Source: Marixanthomonas sp963974425 (GTDB taxonomy: Bacteria > Bacteroidota > Bacteroidia > Flavobacteriales > Flavobacteriaceae). Taken from it: 64,000 nt of DNA. Below are positions 51,027 to 61,143 of this stretch, piece by piece; positions within the stretch are counted from its first letter, which is position 1; each line of letters opens with the position of its first letter. Location of the stretch: contig NZ_CAXBCK010000013.1 in assembly GCF_963974425.1 (NCBI RefSeq), positions 15,917-79,916 of the forward strand, given 5' to 3'. The position numbers and the translations under genes were made by a program. The notes below the pieces were generated by a model. It saw nothing but the letters and a program-made list of their open reading frames with translations. It ran no database searches and was not told the origin of the DNA.

Positions 51027-53216
51027 TTAATAACAGTCCATTGCCAAAAATCCTTGTTGCTCTAAGTCGTTTATGGTAACCTCCATTTTATATTCTGTGA
51101 GAATATTTTCTAAAACAGATAATACCTCTTTTTGCATAGCAATACTTCCGCAGATCATTATCATAGCGTTTTCCTGAAGTAAATGAGCTACCATTTCTTT
51201 TTGAGCCACTAAACGGTCTTGTACATACTGTTTATTTCCTTCTTGCGAATATGCCAACTGTGTAGTCTGTAAATTTGTTTCTTCTAAATAGGAAGCATAT
51301 AAATTAAATGACTCTTGTGTTTTTCCACCCCAAAAAAGATTGATTTCTTTTGTAGCTGCGTGTGTAGCTATCATTCCTAAAAAAGGGGCAATTCCTGTGC
51401 CGTTAGCAATTAAAAGTACTTGTTGGGCTTTATCGGGTAAATGGAATGACTCATTCTTACTTATAACTCCTTTTACCTTCTCCCCTACTTTACAACTACT
51501 GAAATAGGAAGAACAGGCGCCATACTCGTGTCGTTTTATACTTAACACAATATCTCCTGCTACCTCAGCAATACTATACAATCGAGCAATGCGTTCGTTT
51601 GGCGGAATAATTTCTAACAAATCACCCGACTCAAACACTTGTTTTTTAGTAGGACGAAGTTGCAGTAAAAATGTATCGTCCCTGTTTAATTCGGTGCGGT
51701 TTATGACCGTGAAATTATGCTGTGGCGCTACTTTCTTACCCGAATCTAAAGGTTCTAACTGTAGGTGTAAATTATGCTGTGTGGCCCAACGGATGGCCCA
51801 ATGCTCAAAGTCGGTAGCATCTTGATTGTTGATCTTGTAAATGGGTAATTCTTGGTGAAAGTTAGGATGTTGCTGTAACGCTTTATCGACGTCAATAGCA
51901 AACTGACAATAATCTTCATAAGCTAATGACCCGAACCCAATTACCGAAAAATGGATGGGATGGTTTTGTTTTTTCTTTTCTAATAATTGTAAAAAATTAG
52001 TCGCATTGGCCGGTGCTTCTCCTTGTCCGTAGGTAGCAGTGAACACAAATAATTGTCTCGCCTTTTTGTAGGTAGTGTAGGTGTTTAATTCTGAAACAAA
52101 TACTTTCCTACCGGCTTGCAATAGCGCTTTTTGAAATTGTCTTACAAAATCAAAGGTATTCCCAGTTTCCGAACCCACTAAAATGATATACTCACTTTCA
52201 TCTTTGGTATGTTTATTTTTAAACGCCTTTGTTTTTTTTCTTCGGCGCAAGGTCATTGCAAAGCCTGAATAGATAAAAAACAAAATAGAGCAACAGGCTA
52301 TCAATAAAATAACAGACCATACTATACTCCCTCTACCCGTGTGAAGTGCCATACTCCAACTTGACGCCCACGCCACAAAGGGATATTCAAACTCACTTAG
52401 TACTTCGCCGGTAAATTGATTGACCAATACTTCTTTATTCGAGAATTTTGCGATGTAATAATCTTCTGGGGCAGGGGAAAAAGGAAACTCTAATCTTTTT
52501 AAATCAGTGAGCGGACTATCTTGAAACGCAGGAAAATCAATGACTTCTCGTACTGGCATTTCGGCAATGGTATCGTAATCTACCTGGTGGGTTACTTTGT
52601 ATTCAGGTAATAGAGAAAATTTCTCTAAGGAAAGATATACCCCTGTTACCGTTAAAATAATAATCGGGATTAAAAACAATCGCCCAAAGTAGACGTGATA
52701 GTGTTGGTTGAATGATTCCTTTGATATTTTTGAAAAAAAGCGTTTTACACTTCCTTGCCGTTTCACAATCAGTAGCACTCCGGTGACCGCAATTATGAAT
52801 AGTAGAAATGATATCAACCCGACTATAAAGCGACCGGTTGATTTTAAAAACAACGACCTATGTACGTTGGTTGCAAAGCTAAAAATAGGATGCTGCTCGA
52901 TCAATTCCCCCACTTTTTCGCCGGTTATGGGATTGATGTAAAAGGTTTCGCTATTTCCTTCGGCGGTAATAACAGATGCCGATACAAAGTCGTTATGGTC
53001 CACCTCTACCCATAATACCTCATCATATTTATTTTGAAGCACCGCTACCGTCTCCCCTACCGAAATCTCTTGTGTTTCAGGTATGGCAAATGGTTTTAGT
53101 TGTTCGGAAACAGGTTCTACAGCGAGAATAATCCCCGTAACGGAAGCAATTACTATAAAAACAAAAGAAGATACAGCCAACGCAAGGTGACTGTATCTCC
53201 ATATTGATAAGGTCAT
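51027..53216 (-). CDS. PepSY-associated membrane flavoreductase (siderophore/heme iron reductase type)
   Basis: A 729-residue membrane protein. The N-terminal half has PepSY-associated TM helices (about 10-30, 130-150, 172-193, 300-325) with periplasmic loops. The cytoplasmic half has a flavodoxin domain (about 343-480: LVGSETGNTFDFV, TATYGQGEAPAN) and an FAD/NAD(P)H reductase domain (about 500-729: RLYSIAEVAGD, LIANGTGIAPFLGM, MICGS). Such proteins reduce Fe(III) or siderophores after uptake. It is the last gene of the minus-strand iron operon; the preceding stop is 10 bases away. Confidence 0.87.
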   Translation of the reverse strand: MTLSIWRYSHLALAVSSFVFIVIASVTGIILAVEPVSEQLKPFAIPETQEISVGETVAVLQNKYDEVLWVEVDHNDFVSASVITAEGNSETFYINPITGEKVGELIEQHPIFSFATNVHRSLFLKSTGRFIVGLISFLLFIIAVTGVLLIVKRQGSVKRFFSKISKESFNQHYHVYFGRLFLIPIIILTVTGVYLSLEKFSLLPEYKVTHQVDYDTIAEMPVREVIDFPAFQDSPLTDLKRLEFPFSPAPEDYYIAKFSNKEVLVNQFTGEVLSEFEYPFVAWASSWSMALHTGRGSIVWSVILLIACCSILFFIYSGFAMTLRRRKKTKAFKNKHTKDESEYIILVGSETGNTFDFVRQFQKALLQAGRKVFVSELNTYTTYKKARQLFVFTATYGQGEAPANATNFLQLLEKKKQNHPIHFSVIGFGSLAYEDYCQFAIDVDKALQQHPNFHQELPIYKINNQDATDFEHWAIRWATQHNLHLQLEPLDSGKKVAPQHNFTVINRTELNRDDTFLLQLRPTKKQVFESGDLLEIIPPNERIARLYSIAEVAGDIVLSIKRHEYGACSSYFSSCKVGEKVKGVISKNESFHLPDKAQQVLLIANGTGIAPFLGMIATHAATKEINLFWGGKTQESFNLYASYLEETNLQTTQLAYSQEGNKQYVQDRLVAQKEMVAHLLQENAMIMICGSIAMQKEVLSVLENILTEYKMEVTINDLEQQGFLAMDCY

Positions 53217-53226
53217 ACGGTTGCGT

Positions 53227-53721
53227 TTACTGTGGCATCATACGCACGTAGCGTATAAATCCTTGTCCTTCTACTTTTCCTTTCACTGTTTCTGATGTCA
53301 GCTCAAACTCTACATCGTCGGCGTAATATTCTTGGTCTTCTACTGCTGTTTCAAAGCGTATTTTGTAGCCTGCATCGATTTTATCATCTTCAATCTCGAT
53401 TACGCTTAGCGCGCGTTGTCCGCCAGCAATAGTAGCTCCGGTAATGGCATCGATGTTATGCCTCTTTTTTCCGTAGAAATCCCACCATTCTGAAATATCA
53501 AAATACCATTCATCGTCATCGCCTTGTACGTATAAGGTCTCTACATATTTGCCTTCTGCATCCAATAAAGAAACCACCACGTAAGCAGATTCACCTGTAT
53601 AATTGGTCATCTGTATCAGGCATTTGTATTTACTTTTGGCCGTGGTAGTCGTAAAACTTGCCGCCAATACTAAGGTTACTACTAAAACGGGTAGTATTTT
53701 TATCAACTTTTTCATATTCAT
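53227..53721 (-). CDS. DUF2271 exported protein
   Basis: A 164-residue exported protein with a signal peptide (VVTLVLAASFTTTTA). The mature part has a beta-rich DUF2271 pattern: YVETLYVQGDDDEWYFDISEWW near residue 60, then DAITGATIAGG. That second segment resembles flavinylation-type T-G-A-T motifs and could accept FMN, although this is uncertain. DUF2271 proteins sit beside PepSY flavoreductases, as here. The gap to the upstream ankyrin gene is a single base. Confidence 0.83.
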   Translation of the reverse strand: MNMKKLIKILPVLVVTLVLAASFTTTTAKSKYKCLIQMTNYTGESAYVVVSLLDAEGKYVETLYVQGDDDEWYFDISEWWDFYGKKRHNIDAITGATIAGGQRALSVIEIEDDKIDAGYKIRFETAVEDQEYYADDVEFELTSETVKGKVEGQGFIRYVRMMPQ

Positions 53722-53722
53722 A

Positions 53723-55228
53723 TTATTTCAGAAAGTTTAGATCAATATTATTTGATTCTAATTGTTCGTTTTCACTTGCCAGATCGTATGCTGTTTCTTC
53801 AAAATCGGTTACCACATTTTTATCAGCGCCTAACGACAACAAATATTTTAATATGGTATCGTTTTTCGCATTCATCGCTGCCAAATGTAACGGAGTTAAG
53901 CCATCTGCATTTTTATGTTGCAGTTGTTTCTTATCTGCCATTTTCACGACCAATTTCAGTAAGTCTATGTTGTTTTTAGCCACTGCTAAATGGTATAAAC
54001 TGTTATCCTTTTCCTGAAGCGTGGTTAATGACACATCGTTTTGTTTTAGAAGCGTCAGTTTTTTATTAAAATCAGTTGCTTCTTTTGTACTATACCCATC
54101 CATCACGTAGTATGCCAATGTATTTCCGTTTGTATCGGTTACGGAAGCATCTGCTCCATTTTTTAATAGATAAGCTACTACCTCAGCACTATTATTGGCA
54201 ACTGCTAAGCTTAACGCTGATTGTCCTTTTTTGTTGGAGTGATTGATATCAGCAACCTTTTCTTCCAATAGTTTAACGATATCCAATGTATTAGCAGAAG
54301 CAGCATTCATAAAAGAGTTATTGCCTTCTTCATTGGCTTGGTTTACATCCACTCCTTTTTTAATAAAGTAGTTTAGCACTGCTTTATCATCACTTCTGTA
54401 TGCTAATGTATGTAATGGGGTAACGCCCTCAGTAGTGGTCACATTTGGGGTAATGCCTTTTGACTCTAAGTATTGATACACTTTCAGCCCGTTGGTCGTG
54501 CCTCGTGTACCCTGACTGGCGAAAAGCATCGCATTTCCTTTCTCTTTGTTTAGTTCTTTATAGGCTACGCCTTTTTCAATAAGGGCATCCAGTAATTTGG
54601 TGTTTCCGGTTTTGGCTACATAGTTAAAGATGCCACTCCCAGCTGTATCGGTGCTCTGTAACGACATGCCTTCGGAAACAAAATAATCCAACTCACTCAA
54701 GTCTTTTACGTGGGGTGCTGCTAATAACAGAATGTTTGCACCGTTTTTAGTGGTTTCGTTCGATAGATCGGCACCGTGTTGCGCTAATATATCGTAAAGT
54801 TCTGCATTGGTATTTCCCGCTCCAGCAGCAAACAATGCAATGGTATTACTATGGTCATCCCGAATATCGGTTCGGGCACCTTCTTGTAATAAATGCTTTA
54901 CTAAGTCAATATTGTTTTTATAAGCTGCCCAAAAAATATAGGTTCTTCCGTCGTGGGTTAATTTGTTTACGCCATTTCCTTCTTTCGTTAGCATATGCTT
55001 AAGCGTAGTCAATGGGGCGTCTTCCAAAATAGCATAGGTTACACCGTCAAATCCATAGGAATTTAACTGGGTGGAATCGTTGCCTTCTTTTATTTTTTGT
55101 TCGACGGTTGGTACTGTTGGATTGGTTTTCCAAAAGCTTCTTTCTAAGAACACATTATTGCTCTGTGCAATAGCAAACGTGCTTACTAACAATACCAAAC
55201 ACAAGTTTATTTTTTTTAGGCAGCTCAT
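53723..55228 (-). CDS. Exported ankyrin-repeat protein
   Basis: A 501-residue exported protein with a signal peptide (VLLVSTFAIAQ). About twelve ankyrin repeats cover residues 60-490. Good examples are DGRTYIFWAAYKNNIDLVKHLLQEGA, EGNNSFMNAASANTLDIVKLLEE and DGLTPLHLAAMNAKNDTILKYLLSLGA. Ankyrin domains bind proteins. The position between DUF6607 and DUF2271 genes in the iron operon suggests a scaffold for the uptake complex, by inference only. Confidence 0.92.
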   Translation of the reverse strand: MSCLKKINLCLVLLVSTFAIAQSNNVFLERSFWKTNPTVPTVEQKIKEGNDSTQLNSYGFDGVTYAILEDAPLTTLKHMLTKEGNGVNKLTHDGRTYIFWAAYKNNIDLVKHLLQEGARTDIRDDHSNTIALFAAGAGNTNAELYDILAQHGADLSNETTKNGANILLLAAPHVKDLSELDYFVSEGMSLQSTDTAGSGIFNYVAKTGNTKLLDALIEKGVAYKELNKEKGNAMLFASQGTRGTTNGLKVYQYLESKGITPNVTTTEGVTPLHTLAYRSDDKAVLNYFIKKGVDVNQANEEGNNSFMNAASANTLDIVKLLEEKVADINHSNKKGQSALSLAVANNSAEVVAYLLKNGADASVTDTNGNTLAYYVMDGYSTKEATDFNKKLTLLKQNDVSLTTLQEKDNSLYHLAVAKNNIDLLKLVVKMADKKQLQHKNADGLTPLHLAAMNAKNDTILKYLLSLGADKNVVTDFEETAYDLASENEQLESNNIDLNFLK

Positions 55229-55235
55229 ATTTTAT

Positions 55236-56144
55236 TTATTTTTCGATTACAAAAGAGTCGATCACTCCGTTTATTTCTTTCTTATCGGTCATTTCTTCAT
55301 CAAACAAGTATTTAAACAATACTTTGTTATCTACTTTCTCTTTTAAGGCCAAATCTTTGTCTTTTCCAAATACTTTGTCCCACTTCGCGCGAACCGTAGC
55401 CCATTTGTCTTGGTGTTCTTTCCACCAGTCTTGGGCTGCTTTACATTTACTGTCGTCCACTTTTTTATACACATTGTACCCTTTTTCTTTGGCGATCACT
55501 ACATCTTCTGCGCCTTCTTTTCGTACAATCTTTTCATTGTCTTGATCGTGTATCCAACCAAAATCGGTTATCTCGTGACGGTTTCCGCGCATTGTTACAT
55601 TATAATCACTACGTTGCGTGTACTCTCTTCGTGGTAAAGGTGCTGTTGTAGTATTTTCCCAATAGCTTTTACCATCTACGTGTACCCAAGTAGCAGAGCC
55701 TTCGTATCTCGGACTATCATCTACCTGAAATACTTTCTGCGTCCACTGTCCTTTTACTTCGCTTTTTGGCTTTTTAGTATAGGTCCATTGGTTATCACCG
55801 TTAAACATATACAGATCGGTATTTTCATATTCCCAATCCTGACGCCAGTGTTTTACAATATGTGGCTGGTTGGGTGGACCTACAATTAATAAATGCTGAA
55901 TAGCAATTTTATCATCTTTATCTTCAATAAGTTCTGCCCACTCTAAACCGCCAGCTATTTTAGTTTTTGACGGGATGTAAGTAGAATCTTCTACATATTC
56001 AAAGGTTTCAGCAAAGTTGAAAGTTACTTCGTAACAACCACACATATTCTTTATAGCCTCTCTATCCTTTTCTAGTTTGCTTTGTGCGATACTACTAGCA
56101 CTGAAAGCTATTAATCCGATTAACGCAAAAATTGTCTTTTTCAT
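55236..56144 (-). CDS. DUF6607 family exported protein
   Basis: A 302-residue exported protein with a signal peptide (FSASSIAQS). The mature region opens LEKDREAIKNMCGCYEVTFNFAETF, matching DUF6607, which is found in Bacteroidetes iron operons; many Trp residues follow (VKHWRQDWEYENT, GNRHEITDFGWIHDQD). The function is unknown and it is presumably periplasmic or lipid-associated. It is 7 bases from each neighbour, so surely in the same transcript. Confidence 0.85.
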   Translation of the reverse strand: MKKTIFALIGLIAFSASSIAQSKLEKDREAIKNMCGCYEVTFNFAETFEYVEDSTYIPSKTKIAGGLEWAELIEDKDDKIAIQHLLIVGPPNQPHIVKHWRQDWEYENTDLYMFNGDNQWTYTKKPKSEVKGQWTQKVFQVDDSPRYEGSATWVHVDGKSYWENTTTAPLPRREYTQRSDYNVTMRGNRHEITDFGWIHDQDNEKIVRKEGAEDVVIAKEKGYNVYKKVDDSKCKAAQDWWKEHQDKWATVRAKWDKVFGKDKDLALKEKVDNKVLFKYLFDEEMTDKKEINGVIDSFVIEK

Positions 56145-56151
56145 AATTATA

Positions 56152-57387
56152 TTAGTTCAAAATTAGTTTCTTCGTTACACTGTTTTTTCCGGCGGTAAAG
56201 GTAACCATATACATACCACTTTGTAGGCTTGAAAGGTCTAAAGTCTTGTTATAAAAACCAGATGTAGTAGACATCGTTTCTGAATATACTTTCGCTCCAT
56301 TAATTGCGAATACCTCAATCTTGTTTTTTGCTGAAACAGTATTAGCAACATCATACACAATCGATATTTGACCGTTGGTAGTAGGGTTTGGATACATTCC
56401 GAAGGAAACATCTTCTGCTACTTCTTCAAATCCTAATAAACTAGACACATCTTGATACTCTAAATCTATGTTTCCAGTTGAAGCCCCTTCAAATGAAGTA
56501 AATACCAATCGATATACGGTGTTTTCATCGTACTTTACGTAGTATGCCATATCGCTATTTACGATATATCCTGAACCATCGAAACTCTTCCAATCGTACC
56601 CAATGGTATTGATTTCTTCAGAATACGTTACGTTAGTAGGGTCTGCTTCTCCTGTTGGTTCTTCGTTTTGTGCTACGGTAACCGTTGGGTTATGCAATAC
56701 ACCGGTTACATTATACATTGTATTTGCTTGTAATTCCGTTACATATTTTCTAAATACCATATCCCATTCCGTTACAGCTGGTTCAGCTACTACGGCTTCG
56801 TTGTTTTCTAATGAATAGTAATTATAACGGTTGTTTGGGTTATCGTCGTTGTCTACTGTGGTAGTAGTTTCGTTTACCCAAGCGCTTCCATCCCAAGTAG
56901 CGAATTTAAACGTGTACCCGCCAAAAAAGTCTTCGTTGATGAACTTGCGGTAGGTACCATCAGCATATTTCAATACAAAAATGATGGTTCCTTCTACGTG
57001 GTGGGTTGCTGGGTTGTACTCTCCCCAACCATAGCTAGCCGATCCTTGCATAAAAGCTCCGTTGTCCCAATTGGTATCATCATTATATAATGGTGTCCAA
57101 GATGCTTCATTGGTTACATCGATATTGTTCCATTCTGCTGGATCGTTCGCCGCTTCAAATACCTGTATTCCGGTACCATCGTTTACACGAATGCCAATAT
57201 TCTGTGCGCTGTTGCGTAAAAAAGCTACATCCCAACTTTCAGCTGCAAAGGTAGCTTGTGTTTCGTCTGCTAATTTTACGTAGACCTCATTTGCATAACC
57301 AGCACCCATAGAAAGGCTGACAGTTTCTTGTGCAGTGGCAACTAATCCTGTTGCTATAAAGGCTGCAATATGTAATATTTTTTTCAT
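56152..57387 (-). CDS. HmuY-like secreted protein with T9SS type A sorting domain
   Basis: A 411-residue exported protein. A signal peptide (FIATGLVATAQ) and a HmuY-like heme-binding region (about 50-290, AESWDVAFLRNSAQNIGIRVNDG) lead to a type A C-terminal domain (about 335-411: MYPNPTTNGQISIVYD ... LQSGMYMVTFTAGKNSVTKKLILN). That is the type-IX secretion signal, so it is exported to the surface or medium. HmuY binds heme and delivers it to its TonB receptor. It lies 44 bases downstream of the lipoprotein gene. Confidence 0.88.
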   Translation of the reverse strand: MKKILHIAAFIATGLVATAQETVSLSMGAGYANEVYVKLADETQATFAAESWDVAFLRNSAQNIGIRVNDGTGIQVFEAANDPAEWNNIDVTNEASWTPLYNDDTNWDNGAFMQGSASYGWGEYNPATHHVEGTIIFVLKYADGTYRKFINEDFFGGYTFKFATWDGSAWVNETTTTVDNDDNPNNRYNYYSLENNEAVVAEPAVTEWDMVFRKYVTELQANTMYNVTGVLHNPTVTVAQNEEPTGEADPTNVTYSEEINTIGYDWKSFDGSGYIVNSDMAYYVKYDENTVYRLVFTSFEGASTGNIDLEYQDVSSLLGFEEVAEDVSFGMYPNPTTNGQISIVYDVANTVSAKNKIEVFAINGAKVYSETMSTTSGFYNKTLDLSSLQSGMYMVTFTAGKNSVTKKLILN

Positions 57388-57431
57388 TGTTTTATCTTTT
57401 ATAGAGTTAGAGTTTATAATACGTTTAATTC

Positions 57432-58847
57432 TTATTGTAATAATTCATATTTGAATTCCGGGTATCCGCGTTCTCCCTGATCGCTTACTAAAGCTGTAAA
57501 TTTTAGTTTATAGGTATTTCCATTTAGGTCTTGAATGATGTAGAACATATTGTCATACAATATTTTATCTTCATTGATCACTTCTCGCCAGCTACCACCT
57601 ATAGCACGTTGGTCTTCTTGAAAATTGGCTGTATTTAGATTACTTAATGAAAAGTCATCATAGGTAGTGCTAAGCTCATCTGTATTGATGGCATACGCTA
57701 CCACCCCTCCTTTGCGGTTGTGTAACACCCCATCTGCATATCCATACGAACCATACTCTTCAATAAGGTTGGTGAATAGGGTAAAGTTGATATCCCATTG
57801 GTCTGCTTCCGGTTCTACAGAAACAGTACTATTTGTATTAAAGCTAAAAAAGGTAAAGTTATACCCTCGGGTTTTACTAATAGTCACTTCTTGATGTGTG
57901 GTATCACTTAAATCAGCATACTGTAATACATAATCATCACCTCGTTTTAATACGCGGATTTTTTTCCAACCTCTAGTGTCTCCGGTTACCGCTACAGTTC
58001 CTTGTTCTGCCGCAGTGGTTCCTACTTCATATCCTAAATTCACTAAATACACCTTGTTATCAGCATCGGTGTCACTTATAGCGTCAATTGCAGTTTTGGT
58101 AATATCACCATCTGGATGATCTACATAGGGTTGACTATCCTGTGTTCCAACAGCCACTAGAGGTTTTAAATCAGACACATCGGCTTGAGTAATTGCATCA
58201 ATATTTGTTTCGTTCAATTGAGCAGTCGCCATATAAATAGAACCGTTTATTGCTACCTGAAATTCACTACCAGCATAAAATCCAAGATCCCACGTATCGC
58301 GTTGTACAACAGTGGCCTTTTCTGAACTCAAGTCAATATATACTTGGTTGGGTTCATTAGGACCACCTACTTCTGGTGCTAGCGAACGCCCTAAGGAAGC
58401 TGAATTATTCAACGTAAAAGCAGTGTTTCCTTGAATTTGTCCGCCAGGGTATGAAACGTTCGTAATAGTAAACGTAATCGCTACTGTTTCGTCTAAGGTT
58501 GCATTTAGCTTATTGAATACAAGGGTGTTTTCCCCTGTTCCCTCTGCAATAGGCAAGGTAATCGTGTTTCCTTCCGCAGCAGGTTCCGTTGTAAAGTCTT
58601 CTCCATACACCGCGTTTGTTGCTTCTACCAAAATAGTGATCGCTCCGTTTTCCGAAGCCGTTTCAGAATACACTAGTTTGATATCCTTATTGCCTTCTAT
58701 TTCGCTTAAGTTGGCCGAAAGGTTTTCAAAAGCGGCAACAAATGGCTCGCCTTGTACCGTTGTACTATCGTCATCGCTACACGATACCAAAGCGGTAGTG
58801 GCAACACAAGCAAGTAATAGGATTTTAACAGATTTGAAGATTGACAT
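57432..58847 (-). CDS. HmuY-like heme-binding lipoprotein
   Basis: A 471-residue lipoprotein. The signal ends ALVSCSD (lipobox Cys about residue 23). A Calx-beta-like module (about 40-145) is followed by a HmuY-like part (about 165-471), with WDLGFYAGSEFQVAINGS and DQWDINFTLFTNLI resembling the paired beta-strands of HmuY. It is likely surface-anchored and transfers heme to the adjacent TonB receptor, whose stop is 2 bases upstream. Confidence 0.85.
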   Translation of the reverse strand: MSIFKSVKILLLACVATTALVSCSDDDSTTVQGEPFVAAFENLSANLSEIEGNKDIKLVYSETASENGAITILVEATNAVYGEDFTTEPAAEGNTITLPIAEGTGENTLVFNKLNATLDETVAITFTITNVSYPGGQIQGNTAFTLNNSASLGRSLAPEVGGPNEPNQVYIDLSSEKATVVQRDTWDLGFYAGSEFQVAINGSIYMATAQLNETNIDAITQADVSDLKPLVAVGTQDSQPYVDHPDGDITKTAIDAISDTDADNKVYLVNLGYEVGTTAAEQGTVAVTGDTRGWKKIRVLKRGDDYVLQYADLSDTTHQEVTISKTRGYNFTFFSFNTNSTVSVEPEADQWDINFTLFTNLIEEYGSYGYADGVLHNRKGGVVAYAINTDELSTTYDDFSLSNLNTANFQEDQRAIGGSWREVINEDKILYDNMFYIIQDLNGNTYKLKFTALVSDQGERGYPEFKYELLQ

Positions 58848-58849
58848 GG

Positions 58850-60982
58850 TTATAGGGTTAAATGATAGGTTAATTTTAAAAAGTAAGAGCGTCCGTAGCC
58901 CAACGGTATTTGTGTGGGCGGACCATTATGTGTTCCACCTTCAAAAGCGGTGGTATTTACTGCAGTAACATCAAATATATTTCGGGCACCTAAAGTGGTG
59001 ATTAATGCGCCATCGAAAAACAATTTATTGATAGTGGTATCCAGCCAACTATAGGCTTCGGTCTTCCCAGTGAAAAATTCTTGATTGCCTTCGGCGTTGG
59101 TTTTCTCTACAAATTGCTGCTGCTCGCCTATGTGTTTAAAGAACAACGAGAAGGTGGTGTCCCACTTGGGTACGGTATAGGCGACATTTGCATTCAGTTG
59201 AAAATTATACAGAAAGTCATCATTACTATTGGTACGGCTGTCCAGTACTTTTGAAATTCCCTGAACCGAAGCGCCCAACTGCGCTTTAATATTTTGATAA
59301 TACAATTCATTTTCTGAAAATACGCCCATCGCCTTGTAGCTATCGATGTTGTTATATTGATACGCCAACGGACTCTGATTCACGACAATCAATTCAATTC
59401 TATCTTGTAGATTTAAGTAATTAAAACTGATCTTGTTTTTTAACCGAACAGCTCCATCGGCCAGACTGCTGCGTTTTTTAATATGAAGAAAGGTAGAAAC
59501 CCCTTGTTCTGGCGTTAAATCTCCATTTCCTTGTACATTGTGGTTAACATCTACAAAGTAGGTATAAAGCTCGTTGTAATTAGGTGTTCGGTTCGCCGAA
59601 CCTACGATAGCGCGCAATTCCCAATCCTCTCCCAAAGTTTGTTTCGCACTTAACGACCCGATGTACTGCGTATCAAATAAGTTACTAAAGGAAACCCGAG
59701 CGCCCGGACGTAATGAAAAACGGTCTGTTAATTGCATTTCGGAAGCGGCAAAAAAGTCGTAATTATCTAGGTTTTGTGTTACGGTTCCTTCTTCGGGATC
59801 GATCACAATCGCCACCGATGAGCCGGAACCTTCTTCCAAGGTCAATTCATAACCCGCTTGTACCGATAGCCACTCGCTGTTCAACAAGTTACTGAACGTA
59901 CCTCTGGAAAAGACTGCACTTCTACTCTGGTATTCACCTTCTTCTACATTTTCTTTGGCCCCTGACCGAATGCGGTAGGTATAGCGCTCCAGGTCTTTGG
60001 TCTGCTCTTGGTAGGAAAGTGATACATTGTAGTTCACTTTTTTAAATAGTTTCCCATTGCTGTTTACGTGATGGTACCCACGGTTGTTGGTGTATTGCTC
60101 ATCCAACGCTGACGGGTTGGTGGTTCCCGTCGATGCGTTTTCGTTGGGGTCTACCGTTTCGTTGTATTTATAAATGTCTTCGTGCAAGTACTCAAAACGG
60201 TAAAAGATGTTGAACCCTTCGGCTTCGTACGATAATAACGCCTTGGTATTTTGTTGTAGTTTGGGTAACCATTCGTGTCCGCGTTGACCGTCGTTATCTT
60301 CGTAGTTCTCGCCCTCTCTATCGTTCCAGAAGCCTCCAAAGTCATTGCGGGTATAAGTGGCATTGGCGTATAGTTTTTCTGAAATATTTCCACCCACTTT
60401 AATCGATTGAATATGACGGCCTTTATCAAACCACTCATACTCATCGCCTATGGTTTCTTCTTGTACATAGGCCGTAATATCGAGCTTGTTTCTAGATGAT
60501 TTTTTGGTGATAATATTAATGATACCCGAAACAGCGTTCGATCCGTATTGTACGCCCATTGCCCCTTCTACATATTCTATGCGCTCTACATCGTCCAGAT
60601 TGATCAAGGTAAGGTCGGTGTTGTTCCCTACGCCCTCTTCATTAATCATCGGGATATTGTCGATCAACACTTTAAAATACTGACTGTCCAACCCAAACAA
60701 ACTAACTCCACTTTTACCTGTTGATGTGTTAGGCGTAATGTTCAGGTTCAAGGTGTTATTTAATACATCGGCTAGCGTATTTCCGGCCTGTCGCTCAATG
60801 TCTTTTCTGCTAATCACCTTTACTTCTACTACCGATTTGTTAACCGACTGCGGATTGATCTGCCCGGTCACTACCACCTCATCCAATTTTTCAATATCTG
60901 TGGAATCGGTTACAGGGGTGTTTTGAGCCAAGGAAATTGCGCTACAAAAAAGGAAGGAAATAGAAAGAAATGAAAACTTCAT
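58850..60982 (-). CDS. TonB-dependent receptor (heme/siderophore type)
   Basis: A 710-residue outer-membrane receptor. A signal peptide (FLFCSAISLAQ), then a TonB box-like DEVVVTG (about 34-40), a plug domain (about 45-165, ending VERIEYVEGAMGVQYGSNAVSGIINIIT) and a 22-strand barrel with LRPGARVSFS and the final YFLKLTYHLTL. There is no carboxypeptidase-like N-domain, so it is a transport-type rather than SusC-type receptor. Its gene neighbours (HmuY-like proteins) suggest heme. It heads the seven-gene operon behind the promoter at 61005-61037. Confidence 0.93.
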   Translation of the reverse strand: MKFSFLSISFLFCSAISLAQNTPVTDSTDIEKLDEVVVTGQINPQSVNKSVVEVKVISRKDIERQAGNTLADVLNNTLNLNITPNTSTGKSGVSLFGLDSQYFKVLIDNIPMINEEGVGNNTDLTLINLDDVERIEYVEGAMGVQYGSNAVSGIINIITKKSSRNKLDITAYVQEETIGDEYEWFDKGRHIQSIKVGGNISEKLYANATYTRNDFGGFWNDREGENYEDNDGQRGHEWLPKLQQNTKALLSYEAEGFNIFYRFEYLHEDIYKYNETVDPNENASTGTTNPSALDEQYTNNRGYHHVNSNGKLFKKVNYNVSLSYQEQTKDLERYTYRIRSGAKENVEEGEYQSRSAVFSRGTFSNLLNSEWLSVQAGYELTLEEGSGSSVAIVIDPEEGTVTQNLDNYDFFAASEMQLTDRFSLRPGARVSFSNLFDTQYIGSLSAKQTLGEDWELRAIVGSANRTPNYNELYTYFVDVNHNVQGNGDLTPEQGVSTFLHIKKRSSLADGAVRLKNKISFNYLNLQDRIELIVVNQSPLAYQYNNIDSYKAMGVFSENELYYQNIKAQLGASVQGISKVLDSRTNSNDDFLYNFQLNANVAYTVPKWDTTFSLFFKHIGEQQQFVEKTNAEGNQEFFTGKTEAYSWLDTTINKLFFDGALITTLGARNIFDVTAVNTTAFEGGTHNGPPTQIPLGYGRSYFLKLTYHLTL

Positions 60983-61004
60983 TAGGTTGATTTGTTAGAC
61001 GCCG

Positions 61005-61037
61005 CAAAGCTATATAATTATTCTTATTTAGAACAAA
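61005..61037 (-). promoter_or_regulatory. Promoter of the iron-uptake operon
   Basis: On the minus strand TTTG (61034-61037) is followed by 21 bases and TAGCTTTG (61005-61012), matching the Bacteroidetes TTTG / TAnnTTTG layout. The start codon is 22 bases downstream. Confidence 0.6.
61010..61028 (-). promoter_or_regulatory. Possible Fur-like operator
   Basis: A 19-base AT-rich stretch inside the promoter spacer agrees with the Fur consensus at 11 positions. The region is A+T-rich, so chance is a real alternative. The location, between -33 and -7 of an iron operon, makes it worth testing. Confidence 0.25.
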
Positions 61038-61143
61038 TAAAAATAACATTTTCCGTAAAAGAATTTAAACCTCTCCACATTTTATAATATAGAGTAGTAT
61101 TTAACAACTACTTAAATAGGGTTTATATATTACTGAAAAGTAG

